A DNA stretch of 5,583 bases from Lachnospiraceae bacterium (GTDB lineage: Bacteria > Bacillota > Clostridia > Lachnospirales > Lachnospiraceae). The notes beneath the pieces were generated by a model. That model was not told the origin of the DNA and ran no database searches. It saw nothing but the letters and a program-made list of their open reading frames with translations. A program made the translations under genes and the position numbers. Positions 1 through 5,583 of the stretch are shown here, piece after piece (the first letter of the stretch is position 1; every line of letters begins with the position of its first letter). Location: NCBI GenBank assembly GCA_009787745.1, contig WQST01000169.1, positions 1 to 5,583 on the forward strand. The letters run 5' to 3'.

Positions 1-2
1 TG

Positions 3-314
3 AGTTCCCTTTATACCCTTAGACGCGGCGGGACAGCGATAAATATTTTGCGGGATAATTTGTCCAATATTCAAGTGTTAGATTTAACGGGTTGCCCTCT
101 TGACAGTATTTTATATTATGTAAACCAAGATATACCTGTGCTTAAATTATTTGAAAATGGAAACGCGATGTTGATAGTCGGATTCAATGAACTGAATATC
201 GTTGTGATGGATCCGTTGGCAGGTGAAGTACATCGGATTGGGCGAAATGATGCGGCGGCTTTATTTGAGGAAAATGGGAATCGGTTTATTACCTACATCA
301 GAACGAGGAATTAG
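3..314 (+). CDS. C39-peptidase-like / papain-fold-like protein, C-terminal fragment
   Basis: The reading frame is open from the left edge and ends at TAG 312-314, giving about 103 C-terminal residues; the true start is outside the window. The visible part contains a TGCPLDSILYYV stretch, then IPVLKL, NAMLIVGFN and a VVMDPLAG turn, and ends with GNRFITYIR. From memory, this order (Gly-Cys-x-Leu-Asp helix, 'PVL' strand, 'AxLIxGF/Y' strand, 'DP..G' turn, 'GN.F..Y' end) matches the C-terminal half of C39-like or papain-fold proteins common in Clostridia, often on large envelope or secreted proteins. I cannot tell whether the visible Cys is catalytic, because the usual active-site segment would lie upstream. 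The family call is moderate and a hydrolase activity is inference. No terminator is evident in the 136 bp before the next gene. Confidence 0.6.
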   Translation, partial: SSLYTLRRGGTAINILRDNLSNIQVLDLTGCPLDSILYYVNQDIPVLKLFENGNAMLIVGFNELNIVVMDPLAGEVHRIGRNDAAALFEENGNRFITYIRTRN

Positions 315-450
315 CATTATTTGGGGGTAGGGAAACCAATAGTTGCGGCGATGAAAGCCAAAATATGTAGTGCAACTGTCACGATTAGGCATATACTTAC
401 CCCATGAACGGCGGAGACAAAATCTAAAAATAACCGAAGGGAGAAGATAA

Positions 451-1242
451 ATGAATATTGAAATCGCCAACAGATTAGTAAACTTACGTAAATCTTATAA
501 TTACTCACAAGAAGCCTTAGCAGAGAAATTAGGCATTTCGCGCCAGGCAGTAAGCAAATGGGAGAGGGCGGAAGCATCACCCGACACCGATAATTTAATT
601 TTACTGGCAAGGCTATATGGTATTTCATTAGACGAACTGTTAAAAACAGATGATGAAATTCCTCGTTCCGACAAAGAGACAGCATATGATAACACTAGTT
701 ATGAAAAGGACGACGACAAAAAACGCGCCGAATATGTAAACGTTAGCTTAAAAGGGATTCATGTCATTGATAAAGACGGCAGTGAAGTGCGGGTTGGCTG
801 GAGCGGTATACATGTCGACGACCGGAAAACGAACGAAAAAGTCAATATCGATAAAGAAGGGGTTTTCGTAAACGGTGTTGAATATGACTCGGAGTGGTAT
901 AAAGAAAATCAGCATCAGAAGTTCCCGATGGTAATGCTTGTTTTGCTTGCTTATATATTGATCGGTTTATTCTATGACCTATGGCATCCCGGCTGGCTAT
1001 TATTTCTCTTGATCCCGATTTGGTATACATTGGTTGACGCGGTTCACAAAAAGAACGCCCATATATTCGCTTATCCTGTTGTTGCTGTTTTGGCTTATTT
1101 ATTAATAGGTATTTATATGGGAGCATGGCATCCCGGCTGGGTCGTATTTGTGACGATACCTATCTACTATACTTTTGTTTCATATATCCGCAGTTTAAAA
1201 CGCGCCAATAAAAAAGATGATGATATAATTGATATGGATTAG
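451..1242 (+). CDS. XRE-family transcriptional regulator with C-terminal membrane domain
   Basis: This 263-residue protein is probably a membrane-tethered DNA-binding regulator. Residues about 6-62 form an HTH_3/XRE domain: helix 2 is SQEALAEKLG, and the recognition segment SRQAVSKWERAEASPD (30-45) is typical of Bacillota XRE proteins. Residues 70-95 are a charged linker. Residues 97-147 carry three short beta-like units starting at Gly102, Gly119 and Gly137 (GIHVIDKDG, GIHVDDRKT, GVFVNGVEY). Four hydrophobic segments follow at about 158-174, 181-197, 204-222 and 229-245, built from two copies of one unit. The tail is acidic. The ATG has a good ribosome site, AAGGGAG at 437-443, with 7 nt spacing. 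The gene converges on the aldo/keto reductase gene and their stop codons overlap. The HTH and membrane parts are read directly; a role in sensing envelope state is inference, and the target genes are unknown. Confidence 0.9.
   Translation: MNIEIANRLVNLRKSYNYSQEALAEKLGISRQAVSKWERAEASPDTDNLILLARLYGISLDELLKTDDEIPRSDKETAYDNTSYEKDDDKKRAEYVNVSLKGIHVIDKDGSEVRVGWSGIHVDDRKTNEKVNIDKEGVFVNGVEYDSEWYKENQHQKFPMVMLVLLAYILIGLFYDLWHPGWLLFLLIPIWYTLVDAVHKKNAHIFAYPVVAVLAYLLIGIYMGAWHPGWVVFVTIPIYYTFVSYIRSLKRANKKDDDIIDMD
949..1185 (+). repeat. Tandem in-frame duplication encoding two two-helix membrane units
   Basis: Residues 167-197 and 215-245 of the XRE regulator align without gaps at an offset of 48 residues. 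Both copies follow the pattern AY(I/L)LIG, then WHPGW, then IPI(W/Y)YT. At the DNA level, a 16-nt string around the WHPGW codons is identical at 981-996 and 1125-1140, exactly 144 bp (48 codons) apart. Surrounding bases have diverged, so this is an intragenic duplication and not an assembly artefact. Confidence 0.9.
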
Positions 1243-2414
1243 TAAAGCTTTAGTGCTTTCACAACCCACTTAATAAATTTATACGAAAATGTCTCGAGCC
1301 CGCTCGCGGCATTTTTTAGTTCGGCGCGAATTAAAATGCTTTGCGGACAGTGCTGTTCACATTTTCCGCATCCTGAACATGCGGAAATACTGCTTTGTTC
1401 CCGGCGTAAAGCGGTTGCTTGCATATATTCCATTTTGATTCCCGCTTTATTGGAATTAAGCATATTGTAGCAATAAAAGGCGAAAGGGATATCGACGCCT
1501 TTAGGGCATGGCAGGCAATATCCGCATCCTGTACAGCCTACTTTCGTGTTATGCATGATTTCGGAACGGATTTTTCCGATAAGTTCATAATCATAATCGT
1601 CAAATTCTAAAGCATTTACAGTATCTGCGATAGCAGTATTTTCAGTAACCATATCGATGCTGTTCATTCCCGAAAGAACGCAGGTAACCTCGGGTTGATT
1701 CCATAACCATCTGAGCGCAAGCTCGGTTGCGGTACGCATTTTAATATCGTTGTTAATAATTTCCTTTGCTTTATCAGGTAATTGATCGACTAACCGCCCA
1801 CCGCGCAAAGGCCCCATGATGATAACAGGAAGCCCTTTTTCGGCGGCATACTTAAGCCCCTTAACCCCGGCTTGTGAGTTTTCATCAAGATAGTTATATT
1901 GAATCTGGCAAAAATCCCAGTCATAAGCATCTAAAAGCCGTGAAAAATTGTCGCTGTTGCCATGATAGGAAAAGCCGATTTGACGTATTTTTCCGCTTTT
2001 GATTTTTTCTTCAATCCAGTTAACGATTCCCAGCCCGACAAGTTTTTCCCATGTCGCGGCATCGTTTAACATGTGAATAAGGTAATAATCAAGATAATCA
2101 GTTTTCAGCCGTCTAAGCTGTTCGTTAAAAATTTTTTCCATCCCTTCCATAGAACGAATCATATAATGGGGGAGCTTTGTGGCGAGATATACTTTGGCGC
2201 GGAGACTGTTGCGGTCGATTATTTCACCTAAAGCCGCTTCGCTGCCGCCGTAAATATAGGCGGTATCTAAGTAATTTAAGCCCTTGCCGATAGCGAATAA
2301 AAGCTCACTTTCGGCTTTGTCTAAATCGATTTTAGCGCCGCTTTTCGTAAAACGCATACAGCCGTAGCCTAGTATAGAAATCCGGTTATTTTTCCGATCA
2401 TTTCGATATTGCAC
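1239..2414 (-). CDS. Aldo/keto reductase with C-terminal [4Fe-4S] ferredoxin-like domain
   Basis: A 391-residue oxidoreductase. Residues about 10-285 are the AKR (TIM-barrel) part, with the catalytic tetrad apparently complete: Asp50 and Tyr55 (LDTAYIYGGSE), Lys80 (LATK) and His114 (YLIH). The NAD(P)H-side motif LSGMNS lies at 248-253. The C-terminal part carries two cysteine clusters: C294-x2-C297-x2-C300-x2-C303-Pro and C346-x2-C349-x2-C352-x3-C356-Pro, expected to hold iron-sulfur clusters. This domain pair defines a known group of anaerobe AKRs whose substrates are mostly unassigned. The last residues (about 376-391) look like a short amphipathic helix. The start is GTG at 2412-2414, supported by an AAAGGAAAGGG site at 2420-2430, 5 nt upstream. 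The gene lies 28 bp after the radical SAM gene, so it is probably co-transcribed. Its TAA interlocks with the TAG of the convergent regulator gene. Confidence 0.92.
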   Translation of the reverse strand: MQYRNDRKNNRISILGYGCMRFTKSGAKIDLDKAESELLFAIGKGLNYLDTAYIYGGSEAALGEIIDRNSLRAKVYLATKLPHYMIRSMEGMEKIFNEQLRRLKTDYLDYYLIHMLNDAATWEKLVGLGIVNWIEEKIKSGKIRQIGFSYHGNSDNFSRLLDAYDWDFCQIQYNYLDENSQAGVKGLKYAAEKGLPVIIMGPLRGGRLVDQLPDKAKEIINNDIKMRTATELALRWLWNQPEVTCVLSGMNSIDMVTENTAIADTVNALEFDDYDYELIGKIRSEIMHNTKVGCTGCGYCLPCPKGVDIPFAFYCYNMLNSNKAGIKMEYMQATALRREQSSISACSGCGKCEQHCPQSILIRAELKNAASGLETFSYKFIKWVVKALKLY

Positions 2415-2442
2415 TTTTTCCCTTTCCTTTTAGACAATGTGT

Positions 2443-3414
2443 CTAGAAAATCGACTGTCTCGCCCCGCGCATCTTATTTCCTGCCAAGACATCATTTACC
2501 GCATCCATCCTTAACCCTGCATCAATGAAATCACAATATTTACAGAAAGGATAATTTTGCCGCCCGTCCTTTAGTGCTTCACGCAGCTTTAAATAACATG
2601 CGTTATTCCATGCGTCACGGATATGAACTCCCGTCAAATCGGCTAAGTCTGTAACTTCTAAATTATCACAACAGCAAATCCCCATCTTTCCGTCGGGGAA
2701 AATATACATATCGGTAAATGGCATCAAACATGTCTCTTTGATGGGTTTTGACTTAGCTTTTTTGTTGGGGGCGCTTCCCGCGCGATTAGTAAGGACTGCT
2801 TTTGCATAGCGGATCTGGATGAGGATATCAAGGTCGCGAAATTCATCGGGATTGTCTTTTACATATTTCAGTACCGCTTTTATATTTGGCTTCAGCTTCA
2901 TATCTTCACAGTAATTATTAATAATAAGCTGGTTGATAAAGGGAGCGATTTCCTTTAATTTTTCGATATTCATAAGTGAGCCGTTGGTTGATAAAAAAAT
3001 ATAGCTATCAGGCAATTGCTCCCGACAGTAGCGGTGGAAATCAACAATCCTGGTATCTAAATAAGGTTCATTGTTTCCGTACAAAGTCAGATGCCCTTTA
3101 TAATCCCACTCCGTCAACTGATCGACAATTCGGTAAAAAAGATTCTCGTCCATCCGCTTATATGGACGCTTTTCATCTTTGCGGTTCGCGGTACAAAAAG
3201 AACAATCACCGTTACAGCGGTTCAAAGTTTCAATATTGACAATTAGCGGTTGCGGCGGAATTTCTTTGCCAAAAAAATAATTAATATATGCTTGCTGTGA
3301 CTTACGGCGGGCGGCAAACTGTAATTTTAGGTAACTGCCGCTTGATAAACGCGGCAGGATTTTCTGTAAATGCCACCCGATCACACCGCCGAAATTATGG
3401 ACTTTGATTGCCAT
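2443..3414 (-). CDS. Radical SAM/SPASM domain protein, substrate unknown
   Basis: A 323-residue radical SAM enzyme. The cluster-binding motif C67-x3-C71-x2-C74 (CNGDCSFC) follows a beta strand, PLIVNIETLNR. LYGNNEP (111-117) sits where the family has its GGE-type SAM-binding motif, and FLSTNGSLM (140-148) is the next conserved strand. The C-terminal part looks SPASM-like: C229-x12-G242-x4-C247 with further Cys at 248-249, DAWNN as the 'iW' motif (267-271), and C291-x2-C294. The remaining SPASM cysteines (CX5CX3C) are absent, so one auxiliary cluster is more likely than two. The first 50 residues are basic and hydrophobic and belong to no domain I recognise. The ATG lies 16 bp after the DUF1846 stop. 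No precursor peptide gene is visible nearby, so a role in peptide maturation is not supported. The superfamily call is firm; the reaction is unknown. Confidence 0.9.
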   Translation of the reverse strand: MAIKVHNFGGVIGWHLQKILPRLSSGSYLKLQFAARRKSQQAYINYFFGKEIPPQPLIVNIETLNRCNGDCSFCTANRKDEKRPYKRMDENLFYRIVDQLTEWDYKGHLTLYGNNEPYLDTRIVDFHRYCREQLPDSYIFLSTNGSLMNIEKLKEIAPFINQLIINNYCEDMKLKPNIKAVLKYVKDNPDEFRDLDILIQIRYAKAVLTNRAGSAPNKKAKSKPIKETCLMPFTDMYIFPDGKMGICCCDNLEVTDLADLTGVHIRDAWNNACYLKLREALKDGRQNYPFCKYCDFIDAGLRMDAVNDVLAGNKMRGARQSIF

Positions 3415-3426
3415 TAATTACTGGAT

Positions 3427-3432
3427 CTCCTT
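3427..3432 (-). promoter_or_regulatory. Ribosome binding site of the radical SAM gene, overlapping the upstream stop
   Basis: On the - strand the bases read AAGGAG, 12 nt before the ATG at 3414. The first two A residues are also the last bases of the TAA stop (3431-3433) of the DUF1846 gene. A ribosome terminating there would already sit on the initiation site, so translational coupling is likely. The spacing is longer than the usual 5-9 nt, which makes help from the upstream ribosome more plausible. Confidence 0.65.
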
Positions 3433-4915
3433 ATTTATGGTGGAAAAGCCGCTTCGTTTCATAAACGGGTTCACATGTCAGATTTATCCCCAGCCGTCTA
3501 ATTATTTTTTGGTCTACAGGCGACATTATGACGGTAGAATGCGCTTCGCAGCCACTTAACTTGGGTAACTGTTCAAGTGCTTTTCTGGCATCGGGATCGT
3601 CGGAAGCACTGGTTGAGAGGGCGATTAAGATTTCGTCGGTATGCAGACGCGGGTTTATGCTACCCAGATAATTCGTTTTAAGAATTTGAATGGGCTGAAT
3701 TGATTGCGGGGAAATAAGGTGTAAGTTATGGTCAATTCCCGCTAGAATTTTGAGGGAATTAAGTAAAGCGGAAGCCATTGCGCCCAGCAAATCAGAGGTC
3801 TTGCCTGTCACGACTTCCCCTGTTTTTAGCTCGATGGCACATGCAGGGTGTCCGGTTACTTCCTGCCTGATAAGCGCGGCGGAAATTACCTTGCGGTCTT
3901 CTTTGGTAACGGATGCTTGTTGCATTAACAGTTCCAGCTTGTGAACAATATCCTTATTGATATCGCCATTTTTTAGATCATAAAGCGCCTGATAGTAGCG
4001 GCGGAGGATTTCTTGCTTCGCCGCCTTCCGGCAAGCCTCATCGTCGTCAATACAATCACCGACCATATTGACGCCCATATCAGTGGGTGATTTATAGGGG
4101 CAATCACCGCGGATTTTTTGGAAGATGGCGCTTAAGATGGGGAAGACCTCGGCATCGCGGTTATAGGTCGTGCTTTTTATGTTGTATGCTTCGAGATGAA
4201 ACGAGTCTATCATATTGATATCATCAAGGTCAGCAGTCGCCGCTTCGTATGCCAGATTAACAGGATGCATCAGCGGTTTATTCCAAATCGGGAAAGTCTC
4301 GAACTTGGCGTACCCTGCGGCGGCGCCGCGCTTATGTTCGTGGTATAGCTGGGAAAGGCAAGTCGCCATTTTACCGCTGCCGCCGCCGGGAGCGGTGACA
4401 ACCACAAGCGGTTTAGTCGTTTCGATATAATCATTTTTGCCGTAGCCTTCGTCGCTGACGATTTTTTCGACATTACTCGGATAGCCTTCGATATCAAAAT
4501 GGAGATATGATTTAATCCCTAAAGCCGACAATTTTTGGCGAAATTTATCAGCCGCAGGTTGTCCGCAATAACGCGTAATAACGATGCTGTTTACGTAAAG
4601 GTCAAGGCTTGAGAAAGCATCGATTAAACGAAGCAAATCCTGATCATAGGTGATACCGAGATCACCGCGGATTTTGTTTTTTTCGATTGAGTTAGCGCTG
4701 ATGACAATAATGATTTCCAGCTTTTCCTTTAATTTAAGAAGCATTTTTAGCTTGCTGTCAGGTAAAAATCCCGGCAAAACCCTAGCGGCATGATTGTCGT
4801 CAAACAACTTCCCGCCGAACTCCAAATATAACTTATTATCGAATTTGGCAATCCGCTTGGCTATTTTCTCGGATTGCATGGTTACATACTTATCATTATC
4901 AAATGCAGTTTTCAT
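3431..4915 (-). CDS. DUF1846 family protein
   Basis: A 494-residue cytoplasmic protein that matches the DUF1846 family over its whole length, as I recall it. Recognisable segments are AFDNDKY near the start, LYLEFGGKLFDD (29-40), ARVLPGF (44-50), KIRGDLGITYD (81-91), SDEGYGKNDYIETTKPLVVV (154-173), the glycine-rich APGGGSGKMATCLSQLYHE (175-193), KFETFPIWNKPLMHPVN (204-220), AYEAATADL (222-230), YNRDAEVFP (251-259) and SPTDMGVNM (276-284). The biochemical function is unknown; the glycine-rich loop suggests nucleotide or phosphate binding, but it is not a canonical P-loop. I chose ATG 4913-4915 over the in-frame TTG at 4949-4951. The family begins at this Met, the TTG has no ribosome site, and the 12 extra codons coincide with a strong promoter. 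It is the first gene of the three-gene operon, and its mRNA is probably leaderless. Confidence 0.93.
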   Translation of the reverse strand: MKTAFDNDKYVTMQSEKIAKRIAKFDNKLYLEFGGKLFDDNHAARVLPGFLPDSKLKMLLKLKEKLEIIIVISANSIEKNKIRGDLGITYDQDLLRLIDAFSSLDLYVNSIVITRYCGQPAADKFRQKLSALGIKSYLHFDIEGYPSNVEKIVSDEGYGKNDYIETTKPLVVVTAPGGGSGKMATCLSQLYHEHKRGAAAGYAKFETFPIWNKPLMHPVNLAYEAATADLDDINMIDSFHLEAYNIKSTTYNRDAEVFPILSAIFQKIRGDCPYKSPTDMGVNMVGDCIDDDEACRKAAKQEILRRYYQALYDLKNGDINKDIVHKLELLMQQASVTKEDRKVISAALIRQEVTGHPACAIELKTGEVVTGKTSDLLGAMASALLNSLKILAGIDHNLHLISPQSIQPIQILKTNYLGSINPRLHTDEILIALSTSASDDPDARKALEQLPKLSGCEAHSTVIMSPVDQKIIRRLGINLTCEPVYETKRLFHHK

Positions 4916-4922
4916 ATTTGCT

Positions 4923-4951
4923 ATTATATCAAAGAGTTTATGAATTTGCAA
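4923..4951 (-). promoter_or_regulatory. Promoter of the DUF1846 operon (sigma-A type, extended -10)
   Basis: Read on the - strand, the -35 box is TTGCAA (4951-4946), the spacer is 17 bp, and the -10 is a perfect TATAAT (4928-4923) preceded by TG one base upstream (extended -10). Seven bases separate the -10 from the A of the ATG at 4915. Transcription should therefore start at or within a base of the initiation codon, giving a leaderless message. The -35 hexamer is shared with the opposite-strand promoter. Confidence 0.75.
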
Positions 4952-4974
4952 AAGTTTATTGGTTAAGATATAAT
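4946..4974 (+). promoter_or_regulatory. Divergent promoter reading towards ftsH
   Basis: On the + strand the same TTGCAA (4946-4951) is followed by a 17-bp spacer and a perfect TATAAT (4969-4974), with no TG extension. The predicted start is near A4981, giving ftsH a leader of about 260 nt to the TTG start. The geometry mirrors the - strand promoter exactly because TTGCAA is its own reverse complement. It is embedded in the 8-bp palindrome TTTGCAAA (4945-4952), which could also be a protein-binding site. Confidence 0.65.
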
Positions 4975-5112
4975 TTAGTTATATTTGGGCTGTGTTCACC
5001 GTCTTAATTAAGCTTAACCGGGTTCTTCGCCCGCGGCTTCAAAATAACAGGGATTTTGGTAAAATATTTATAAAACTTTAAGATATCCATAGCTGATTTC
5101 ATAATTAAAACA

Positions 5113-5141
5113 TTGCTTTTCAATTTTTTAACATCTATAAT
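5113..5141 (+). promoter_or_regulatory. Possible second ftsH promoter
   Basis: TTGCTT (5113-5118) lies 17 bp before a perfect TATAAT (5136-5141), with a predicted start near 5148-5149. The -35 matches the consensus at only three of six positions, and the surroundings are AT-rich, so a chance match is possible. If used, it would give a leader of roughly 90 nt starting just before the hairpin repeat. Confidence 0.4.
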
Positions 5142-5160
5142 TGATTTAAGGGTTTTATTA

Positions 5161-5195
5161 GGATTCGCGGAGTGCGGGTCAAGCCGCAATGACGG
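5161..5195. repeat. Hairpin-forming sequence resembling a dispersed palindromic repeat
   Basis: The core is TGCGG (5173-5177), loop GTCAAG, CCGCA (5184-5188), flanked by GGATT on the left and AATGACGG on the right. From memory, this resembles the 'ATTGCGGG-TCAA-GCCCGCAAT-GACGG' type of dispersed intergenic palindrome seen in many bacterial genomes, here diverged by an insertion on the left arm and a lost base on the right. Only one copy is in this window, so repetition cannot be shown here. The candidate ATG at 5189 directly abuts the stem. Confidence 0.45.
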
Positions 5196-5227
5196 ATGAA
5201 AACACAGCAAACAATACTAAGATAAAT

Positions 5228-5232
5228 GAGGA
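5228..5232 (+). promoter_or_regulatory. Ribosome binding site that decides the ftsH start
   Basis: GAGGA lies 7 nt before the TTG at 5240-5242, an ideal spacing. The in-frame ATG at 5189-5191 has only a distant GGAG (5169-5172, 16 nt away) and abuts a hairpin. This favours initiation at the TTG. Confidence 0.6.
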
Positions 5233-5239
5233 AATAATT

Positions 5240-5583
5240 TTGGATAACAATCTTAATGAGTTCGACACAGGTCAGGGTTCGGGAAATCAAGGCGGTGGAA
5301 ATAATAATAATAAAGGTTCAGGGCAAGGCTCGGAACCGGGCGGTAATGATCCTAAGAAACAGAGCATTATCCTGTTTATTATCGCTACAGTAATAACGAT
5401 GGTTTTGGTCAGTTCATTTATGAGCTTGATGCGCGGAAGTACCGTTGAGGAAATTGCTTACAATGAATTTTTAAGAATGCTTGACGCAGGGGAAGTCTCA
5501 TCCGTTACAATCGGCAGTGACCGGGTAACGATTACCCCCGTCAGCGCTCCGGCGGCACAATACTCTTACGGATACGGGCAACC
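5240..5583 (+). CDS. ftsH: ATP-dependent zinc metalloprotease FtsH, N-terminal part
   Basis: This is the first 114 residues of FtsH, cut off by the right edge before the AAA+ and zinc-protease domains. FtsH is a hexameric membrane protease that degrades misfolded membrane proteins and short-lived regulators. From the TTG start, residues 1-40 are a low-complexity Gly/Asn/Gln-rich cytoplasmic tail including four consecutive AAT (Asn) codons at 5300-5311. One hydrophobic helix follows (about 42-64), then the start of the extracytoplasmic domain: EIAYNEFLRMLDAGEVSSVT (71-90) with strand RVTITP, the classic FtsH pattern '(E)I.Y.eFl..l..g.V..V.i'. The alternative ATG at 5189 would add 17 residues (MTDENTANNTK and onward). 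An in-frame TAG at 5159-5161 blocks any longer form. Identification rests on the N-terminal pattern only, but that pattern is characteristic. Confidence 0.85.
   Translation, partial: MDNNLNEFDTGQGSGNQGGGNNNNKGSGQGSEPGGNDPKKQSIILFIIATVITMVLVSSFMSLMRGSTVEEIAYNEFLRMLDAGEVSSVTIGSDRVTITPVSAPAAQYSYGYGQ

Larger units (their letters stand above)
4981..5239 (+). other. Gene-free leader region upstream of ftsH
   Basis: This non-coding stretch sits between the divergent promoter and the preferred ftsH start. It begins with overlapping palindromes TTAATTAA and TTAAGCTTAA (5004-5017) and a small GC-rich hairpin, CGGG at 5019-5022 pairing with CCCG at 5030-5033. An AT-rich segment of about 120 bp follows, then a second possible promoter (5113-5141) and a repeat-like hairpin (5161-5195). 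I recognise no riboswitch or tRNA in it. A 68-codon - strand frame here has no ribosome site and reads partly through the repeat, so I do not call it a gene. Confidence 0.5.

Noticed and set aside
343..397. Possible promoters for the XRE gene: TTGCGG (343-348) with TGTAGT (366-371), or TATACT at 392-397
   Set aside because: The first has weak matches in both boxes. The second has a fair -10 but no acceptable -35. Neither is better than chance, though the gene may well have a promoter in this 136-bp gap.
352..408. An 18-codon + strand frame between the first two genes, starting with ATG AAA GCC
   Set aside because: It has no ribosome site and no recognisable sequence character.
317..685. A 122-codon - strand frame whose end looks like a hydrophobic helix
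   Set aside because: Most of it is antisense to the XRE helix-turn-helix region, which is clearly coding on the other strand, and no ribosome site was seen.
1244..1259. A terminator-like hairpin AAAGC-tttagt-GCTTT at the convergent gene ends
   Set aside because: The stem has only five mostly A-T pairs and no T-run follows on either strand. It also lies within the reductase coding sequence.
4270..4497. A 75-codon - strand frame within the DUF1846 gene
   Set aside because: It is an out-of-frame shadow of the conserved DUF1846 core, with low-complexity Ala/Pro/Ser composition.
5019..5033. CGGG/CCCG hairpin in the ftsH leader as a terminator or riboswitch element
   Set aside because: It has a four-pair stem, no T-run on either side, and no pattern of a known riboswitch class.
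5004..5210. A 68-codon - strand frame upstream of ftsH
   Set aside because: It has a TTG start without a ribosome site, its first part is the translated hairpin repeat, its ending runs through the GC-rich palindrome, and it has no recognisable domain.

Overview
The window looks like chromosomal DNA from an anaerobic Bacillota (Clostridia-type) bacterium. The support is a membrane-linked XRE-family regulator of the kind common in that phylum, good Shine-Dalgarno sites, sigma-A-type promoters, a DUF1846 protein, and two oxygen-sensitive iron-sulfur enzymes (a radical SAM/SPASM protein and an aldo/keto reductase with a ferredoxin-like tail). I cannot name the genus from sequence alone. No rRNA, tRNA, CRISPR array, transposase or phage gene is visible.

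Layout, left to right. (1) Bases 1-314, + strand: the C-terminal end of a C39-peptidase-like or papain-fold-like protein, cut by the window edge. (2) 451-1242, + strand: an XRE regulator with an N-terminal helix-turn-helix, a beta-rich linker and four predicted membrane segments formed by a tandem duplication. (3) 3431-4915, 2443-3414 and 1239-2414, all - strand: a tight apparent operon transcribed in the order DUF1846 protein, radical SAM/SPASM protein, Fe-S aldo/keto reductase. Its last gene converges on the regulator, and their stop codons interlock. (4) 4916-5239: the divergent control region. (5) 5240-5583, + strand: the N-terminus of the membrane protease FtsH, cut by the right edge.

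The most striking part is the control region. A palindromic TTGCAA hexamer (4946-4951) can serve as the -35 element on both strands. Exactly 17 bp away on each side lies a perfect TATAAT. The - strand promoter places its start at or next to the ATG of the DUF1846 gene, so that mRNA is predicted to be leaderless. The + strand promoter would give ftsH a long leader of about 260 nt, which contains a second possible promoter and a hairpin-forming sequence resembling known dispersed repeats. Because both promoters need the same -35 box, the two transcription units should compete for polymerase.

The three-gene operon combines a protein of unknown function, a radical SAM enzyme of unknown substrate and an Fe-S reductase. 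It may be a redox or modification pathway, but nothing in the window identifies the substrate.
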